Assembly (NCBI RefSeq): GCF_020382885.2
Contig: NC_058513.1
Span: 16,455,641-16,519,640, forward strand
Source: Scatophagus argus
Lineage: Eukaryota; Chordata; Actinopteri; Scatophagidae
DNA: 64,000 nucleotides
Direction of reading: 5' to 3'
Shown here: one piece after another, positions 58,756 to 64,000 of the stretch
How the letters are laid out: each line of letters begins with the position of its first letter
Numbering within the stretch: position 1 is the stretch's first letter
Position numbers and translations under genes: made by a program
Notes under the pieces: generated by a model
The model's database searches: none
What the model was told of the DNA's origin: nothing
The model's input: the letters and a program-made list of their open reading frames with translations, nothing else

Positions 58756-60124
58756 GTAAGTGGAGCCTTTTGGATAACATGTGGCTTAAATTTGAACAAA
58801 AGAGGACAGCTGAACAATTTCATATTACTTCTCTCACAGAGTTGCTGCTGTAAATTGTGTTTAATTGAGGCTTTACTGACGTTAAGAACCGGATGAGGCT
58901 CGCCGAACACGTAACGTAATTGTGCATCCTACCATGTGTGGATGTTAACACAATCGCGCTGCGTGGGACTTTACAACAGATCTTAATCATGGATAGGGTT
59001 CTGCTGTAATTCCAGAGCAGGAGGCGTATCCCTAATCACTTTGGCACAGTAAATCAGAGTGTGGCTAAGTCGGGTCCCTGCCAACTCGATACAGCCTTCC
59101 CATTTCTGTGGATTTATGACTGGACTCACTAGGAGTAGTTATTTCAATTTACTGAGCTCACTCCCACTCTCCCTTCTCTTCATTTGTGTCTAAAACAGAT
59201 GAAAACCTCCCCCTGCTGTGGGCCAAACCTTCGCGCTAGTTTTATTTCCGAGGTGTTCGTGGATTGCTTTGTGCCGTGGTGGATTATTTTGGAAGTAAGC
59301 GGTCCAAAGGGTCGCGTCCAGTTTTAGCTGCAGCATCCAGAGGGAGAGATGTCCCCACGCAGAGGCAGCGCGGACATTGATGGATGGCCTAGCTTTCTGT
59401 CGGTTCCGGGTCCCAGACGTGAGGCGTTGTTATGAAATTGTAGAAGGAAGCAGGCTGACGGACCGCAGAGAGACGGCGGTTCAGCCAATGATGAATGACC
59501 CTCTGCTGGGCGTCAGCTACAGATACAGATGAGCTAGAACTGCTGCCACAGACGGCACATCTTAACATGTGGTGTAAATCTGCATACATAATAATCGTTA
59601 GATGACTGAAGGGGAGAGACCAGAAACTGTACCCAACATTACTGCGAAGCCAGTTTTTTGTTTCAGCTTAGGGTTTTATTTTAGTTTTCCCTTGTCTATC
59701 CTGCAGTCGGGGAAGGAAGCCACGACGGAGTTGTCACTTTGCTGTAGCGTTTCCGCCTGTAAATCAACTGCCTGGAAAGGGGCTGAGTCATGTTAGCCCC
59801 CCCCAGCCTATAAAGTGGTCATGTTAATGGTGGCATTCTCTGAGGTGATTTGCAGCTTGCCTCTTTATCCCAGCGCTGGTGGCCTCGGGGCGGCTGATTG
59901 ATGGTGTTTGTCGTCCACTCTTGGACTCAAACCGAGAGTGGTTTCTGTTCCTTTGGCTTCAGCAGGCCAGGACTTTGCCTGTGGCGTATTCAGTGTTCTC
60001 CAGGCCTCCCACTGAGACGTGGCCAAGAATGACCTTGAACTCCCTTGCTGACGTCTCGTTGCCTGAAGGACAAACTTCTTGCCTGCCAGTGTGACCCAGT
60101 TATAGGAGAAGGGAGTGGGACAGA

Positions 60125-60126
<2 letters not shown>

Positions 60127-60199
<73 letters not shown>
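60127..60199 (+). repeat. compound (TG)n(AG)n microsatellite
   Basis: About 26 TG units directly followed by about 10 AG units. Confidence 0.97.
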
Positions 60200-60200
<1 letters not shown>

Positions 60201-60469
60201 TGTGGCAGGGCATAGCCTACTTCTCGTAGCCTACTTTACTCCTCTCCTCATCTGGGAGCCGAGCAGCTGATCTCCGACTTCACCATCCAGTCCTGTTGCT
60301 TCTTTTGTTTTAATTTGTTTTGGCCAGATGGGTGGATTACAGGTCAAGGAAAAGCTGAATGCTGCTGCTGTCACTAGAAAATACTCTTCTGGAAGCTGAC
60401 TGACTGGTTGCTCAGGATGTAAAAGACTTTGTCACACTTTTAGTGATCATTTTATCAAGGAGGTTTCAG

Positions 60470-60810
60470 ATTCAAGGTTCACCTTCCAGTTTGGTTCACC
60501 CTCCACAGTCTCCACAACATCATTTCCAAGCAGCGGTAGGCAGCTGTTTTCACTGACAATCCTCTTACAGACCAACTTTGGACAGCTAGCTTTAGCAGCT
60601 AAAGAGCCAGATGTTTCCCTCGTGAGCCTAAACGAAGCTAAAGGAAGAGCCAAAAATGGACTTTCATTCATCAGGTGGCCACAATCATAAATCATGACTT
60701 GTGTCTGTTTGTAACTTATTAACGTGATATGGCAGCTTGTTGTGCTGCCCCTGAGAGGCCAAACAACAATTAATGCAGCGTTTGGGGTGAGGTTCACCAC
60801 CTTGTCAAAC
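60470..60810. repeat. possible teleost dispersed repeat
   Basis: Contains GCTTTAGCAGCTAAAGAGCC, AGATGTTTCCCTC, TTCATTCATCAGGTGG and GCCCCTGAGAGGCCAAACAA, phrases resembling a fish repeat. An overlapping minus-strand open frame of 125 codons has no domain features and is probably part of the repeat. Confidence 0.45.
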
Positions 60811-61399
60811 ACACGATTGTACAAAGAATCCTGTTTTTATTTAGGCTTTGCACGGCATGCCGACTTTTTTGGAATGAGGGTTGTGACTGTTGAGATAACG
60901 TTAAATGCTTATCATATTGTCTTTTATCAGTTTTATCTCTTCAGAGCTGACATGGACAATGACTGCGTTCTTGTTAACTTGGCGGCTGCTTTGAGTTTTT
61001 AAGGTACTTGGATATGAGTACTGATCTTTGATGGGTTTACCTCCTTTAATTCAAAGCTACGGCTTCTTTAATTAAGAATTTGCTCAGTAATTCACTGTGT
61101 GCCTGTGTTTGATGAAGATTCATAAAGAGAGTTTTTATCCTACCGTATATCTTATTATAAGGTTTGAGTGTTTTTAAGCGTTCGCATTGAACAGTCTCCA
61201 TCGTCTCGCTCCCACCGGCTTCACTGCTTGTTAATTTTTTTCCTTCCTCTTTTTGTTTGCATCTTTTCTTCAGTTTTTGTCTGAAATGCGCTCAGACGAA
61301 GACTCAATTTTGACACATGAAAAGGCTGGAATCTAAAGGCAAACCCAGACTTTCCAAAGTGAGCCGATATCCTCGCGCAGCCCCACTTTCTTTCTACTT

Positions 61400-61885
61400 G
61401 AAATAGGAAGGGGAAGTGGAAAGGTCTTTAACTGACAGACAGCTCGTCTTTGCCCGGCTTTCTCCTTCTCCCTCCTTTCTCTTCTTTTTACCGCCTGACA
61501 AAGGCAGCAGAGGACTTTGCAGAGTGTATTTTCTTTGGTCAAAGGAAATGGCAGAGGAGGAGCTGGAGAGGGACAGAGGAGGTGTATCTGTCAGAGGGAG
61601 GCTGGGCTCTGCTGAGGAGGAGGAGGAGGAGGTGGGAGGAAGGGGAGGGGACTGTGCTCCCATTCACATTGGCGGCATTTGGCTTGAGAATGAGCTGTTT
61701 CTTTTTTTTTCTGAGGGGGTTAGAGAAGTTTTCCTCAGGAGAGTTGGTCAGAAAGGCAGCCAAACATACAGGAGAACGCAGTGAATGTTTGAGCCGACTG
61801 AACCTGAGACGCTGAAGGAGCTGAGGCTGGATGATAAGAAGCCGCCGGGCAGACAGCAGAGCAGATATGCAGGGAGCAAACGGGG
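61400..61885 (+). other. candidate alternative first exon (GA-rich, donor at 61886)
   Basis: GA-rich sequence including a short (GAG)n at 61613-61632 and GCCGCCGGGCAGACAGCAGA, ending in GCAAACGGGG with donor gtaaga at 61886. Could be an alternative leader exon of the downstream gene; an ATG at 61548 opens a short frame without known features. The left edge is arbitrary. Confidence 0.25.
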
Positions 61886-62034
61886 GTAAGAAGCTCGGAG
61901 GGGAGGTTGGAGGTTGGACGTTGGAGATGTTGGACAAAAGGGAAGCTGACTTTATTACTTTGGCAATCAAGATGACTGTGATGTTTACTGAAAGCTGTTT
62001 GACTTTGACAGAAATCCCATAGAACTGGACATAA

Positions 62035-62290
62035 TTAGGGCTGCGATAATTAATCGATTAGTTGATTGACAGAAAGTGGGGCGGCTCTTTTGGTAATTGA
62101 TCATCATCTCAGTCACAGATTCTCTCAGCTCCTTGTTTTTTGTTTTTAAAAAGTAAAGTTTTACTGTTAGTCAACCAAGATGAAAAATGAAGTTACTGTG
62201 GCTTCTGAGAAAATCTGAATTCAGAATGTTTTTTTTTTGTATCTCACAGGTGATTAATCAATAACAATCCAAAGATTAATTGGTAAAGAG
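62035..62290. repeat. 'GGGCTGCGATAATTAATCG' teleost dispersed repeat
   Basis: Starts with AGGGCTGCGATAATTAATCG, TTAGTTGATTGAC and ends with GATTAATCAATAACAATCC, with long T/A-rich middle text. The roughly inverted ends (ATTAATCGATTAG and GTGATTAATCAATAA) are compatible with a non-autonomous DNA element. Fish genomes carry many such copies; a short relative lies at 24575-24665. Confidence 0.65.
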
Positions 62291-62387
62291 AAAAATTGTT
62301 AATTGTAGCCATAAAAACGACAAGCAGCAGCCAACTTCAGATGAAGACTTACACAAAAACAATGACGAGCAGAGGATGTGAATCCAG

Positions 62388-62388
<1 letters not shown>

Positions 62389-62465
<77 letters not shown>
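62389..62465 (+). repeat. (TG)n microsatellite, longest in the window
   Basis: About 38 uninterrupted TG units followed by a G run; likely highly length-variable. Confidence 0.98.
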
Positions 62466-62466
<1 letters not shown>

Positions 62467-62629
62467 GGGGGGGTGAAAGGAGGCCTCTGCTGACAGGACA
62501 GCGTTCAGTGCATCAGACACATCTCATGTGAAACGCCTGTTTAGTTAACTGTTGTCGTTCTGTGTCGCCCACCACTTCTGTCAGTCTAAAGGGGCTCCTC
62601 CGTCTATAATTTACTTTAATTTGTTTTTA

Positions 62630-62735
62630 CATTTATTTGACCTTTTATTTACCAGGAGTCTCACTGAGATAGAAATCTAGTCCAACAAAGGCAGCAAATA
62701 AGACGCCACAGAACAGTTAAAATAATGACCATTTG
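62630..62735. repeat. dispersed repeat with 'TTTATTTACCAGGAGTCTCA'
   Basis: The CCTTTTATTTACCAGGAGTC, TCACTGAGATAGAAATCT, CAAAGGCAGCA module order resembles a common fish repeat that includes a 'TTTAACCAGG...CATTGAGAT' phrase. Confidence 0.5.
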
Positions 62736-62943
62736 ACACGGTGACCAGCGGTGTCTGCCGGGGGGGGCGTGAGGTGTCTGCCTGAGGAAAGGTAGGTTGT
62801 CTACAAAACTAAAATAGCTTTGTCACACTTTTTCCCCCACTGTGTTCCAGTTTCCAGTGAGAGGAGGGGAAGAATAAGGACATGGGAGGTGGGGTGCAGA
62901 GCAGAAACAAGAGAGTGCGAGTCAGGAGTTTGGGCAGAGGAAG

Positions 62944-62970
62944 AGGAGGAGGAGGAGGAGGAGGAGGAGG
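62944..62970 (+). repeat. (GGA)n trinucleotide repeat
   Basis: About nine GAG/GGA units inside a GA-rich, exon-like stretch. Confidence 0.95.
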
Positions 62971-63600
62971 ATCTGCACGCTCATTTGTTTGTTCCCTCAT
63001 GCAGACGCTCCCTGCTGAAAACTGAGACACCCATCCTTTCATTCAGTCCCCACTTATTCCTCTCCACATCTTCCTTCAGTCTGAGGTGAGGGGTGATGAG
63101 ATGAGGGCCAGTAATAACAGAGTTTCCACCGGCAGCCCCAGCACTTCACCTGGTGTGGGGAATATTTTTAGACTCTCACCTCTGTGGATGTGTGTTTATG
63201 GCGTGGTGCTGACAAAGAGGGATTTAGTGCAGGCTCTTTCAGCTTGTGTCAAAGCAGGTTTGTGTGACGTTGCAGCCTCTGCAGGGCACGACCAGTAAAC
63301 TGTGGATACTGTATCTCTGTAATGTGGCCTCTATAAAAAGGCTTTTATGCTGTTTGTTTCTCAGATGCAGCCAGACTAATGGCTGCCCTGCATGCCAATG
63401 AATGCCAGTGAAATTTATCTCGACTCACTGCTGTACTGTATATGCCTTTCTGTTAGCAGAACAATGTAGGAAACATTCAGGTAGCTTTAATCTTCGTGAC
63501 AAATGCACAGTTTGATAACCTGACCTGTCCTTTAAAATGTCAGTGTGAAGAACCTGACTGGCAGCTGCTCCAAGCTGCAAGTTAATGTCTAAAGGTGAAC

Positions 63601-63632
63601 TGTCCCAATACTTTGGTCCATATAGTGTATAT
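63601..63632 (+). repeat. short transposon-end-like motif, variant copy 3
   Basis: TGTCCCAATACTTTGGTCCA followed by TATAGTGTAT, a diverged copy of the motif at 11588. Confidence 0.4.
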
Positions 63633-64000
63633 TAGTTTAATGCAGCCAACTAAAACTTGAGCGTCTACCTTGGAGTGTGTTTGCTTTTTAGTTTGTAAGT
63701 TTGTGGCCCACACAGTTTTATGCAGAGCAATCAAATTTTAAAAAACAGACACTGCACCAAGCGCAGACTTTCTCTCTGTGCTGCTTTCATCTATTTGTGC
63801 AACTCTGTAAAACTGTCAGTGCTGAAAGCTCGGGGATAAAACCCTGAAGGCCTGAGGCGACGGCAGATCTCCCCAGAGCTGCTGCTGAACGCATGAGAAA
63901 TGCTGCTTTAACCCTCCTGTCCTGAGCTGCGAACGACGACGAGGCATCAGAAAAACCGTCCACACGCTGACCACTGCTAACTCTGCCCATGTTTAGTCTT

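Larger units (their letters stand above)
58756..61884. other. noncoding DNA with repeats
   Basis: No coding exon recognised. Contains the long TG/GA microsatellite (60127-60199), a possible dispersed repeat (60470-60810) and a GA-rich stretch leading to the splice-donor-like site at 61886. Confidence 0.5.
61886..64000. other. right-edge noncoding DNA
   Basis: Dispersed repeats at 62035-62290 and 62630-62735, a long TG tract, a (GGA)n tract and a weak exon-like segment at 62858-63085 flanked by ccag and gtgagg. No coding exon recognised before the window ends. Confidence 0.5.

Noticed and set aside
61539..61970. 143-codon minus-strand frame
   Set aside because: Proline/serine-rich translation of a GA-rich tract read on the opposite strand; no independent support.

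Overview
The window is nuclear DNA from a ray-finned fish, probably a percomorph teleost. Its genes are split into short exons with GT/AG introns. It carries many (CA)n/(TG)n microsatellites and several interspersed repeats typical of teleosts. Three protein-coding genes can be rebuilt exon by exon, and their proteins resemble human SEMA4G, MRPL43 and TWNK along their whole length. Gene order and orientation (sema4g +, mrpl43 -, twnk +) match the vertebrate block on human 10q24.31, where LZTS2 comes next. No bacterial operon, CRISPR array, phage or RNA gene was found.

Layout. (1) 1-564: no gene seen. (2) 565-23901: sema4g, 14 coding exons, predicted 885 aa, with a 10.9-kb first intron. (3) 23902-29896: tail-to-tail intergenic region with candidate poly(A) signals and retroelement debris. 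(4) 29897-31743: mrpl43 on the minus strand, three coding exons, 151 aa. (5) 31744-32431: short head-to-head interval, a candidate shared promoter. (6) 32457-36014: twnk, six coding exons, 720 aa, with a noncoding 5' leader exon. (7) 36015-64000: no coding exon recognised. This part holds repeats, stretches that look like conserved noncoding elements, and splice-bounded candidate 5'UTR exons (ending 46290; 58622-58755; ending 61885). By synteny these could be leader exons of lzts2, whose coding part would lie past the right edge.

The three genes are neighbours, not a pathway. sema4g encodes a single-pass membrane semaphorin (Sema, PSI, Ig-like, TM, proline-rich tail, PDZ-ligand C terminus). 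mrpl43 and twnk both serve mitochondrial gene expression (large mitoribosomal subunit protein; mtDNA helicase), so a shared promoter makes sense. No previously undescribed system is evident. The most checkable leads are a pair of competing splice acceptors before the last sema4g exon that would produce a protein without Ig and TM segments, the internally repeated block at 43.88-43.98 kb, and the candidate leader exons at 46-62 kb. Names of repeat families are pattern recognition without database support.
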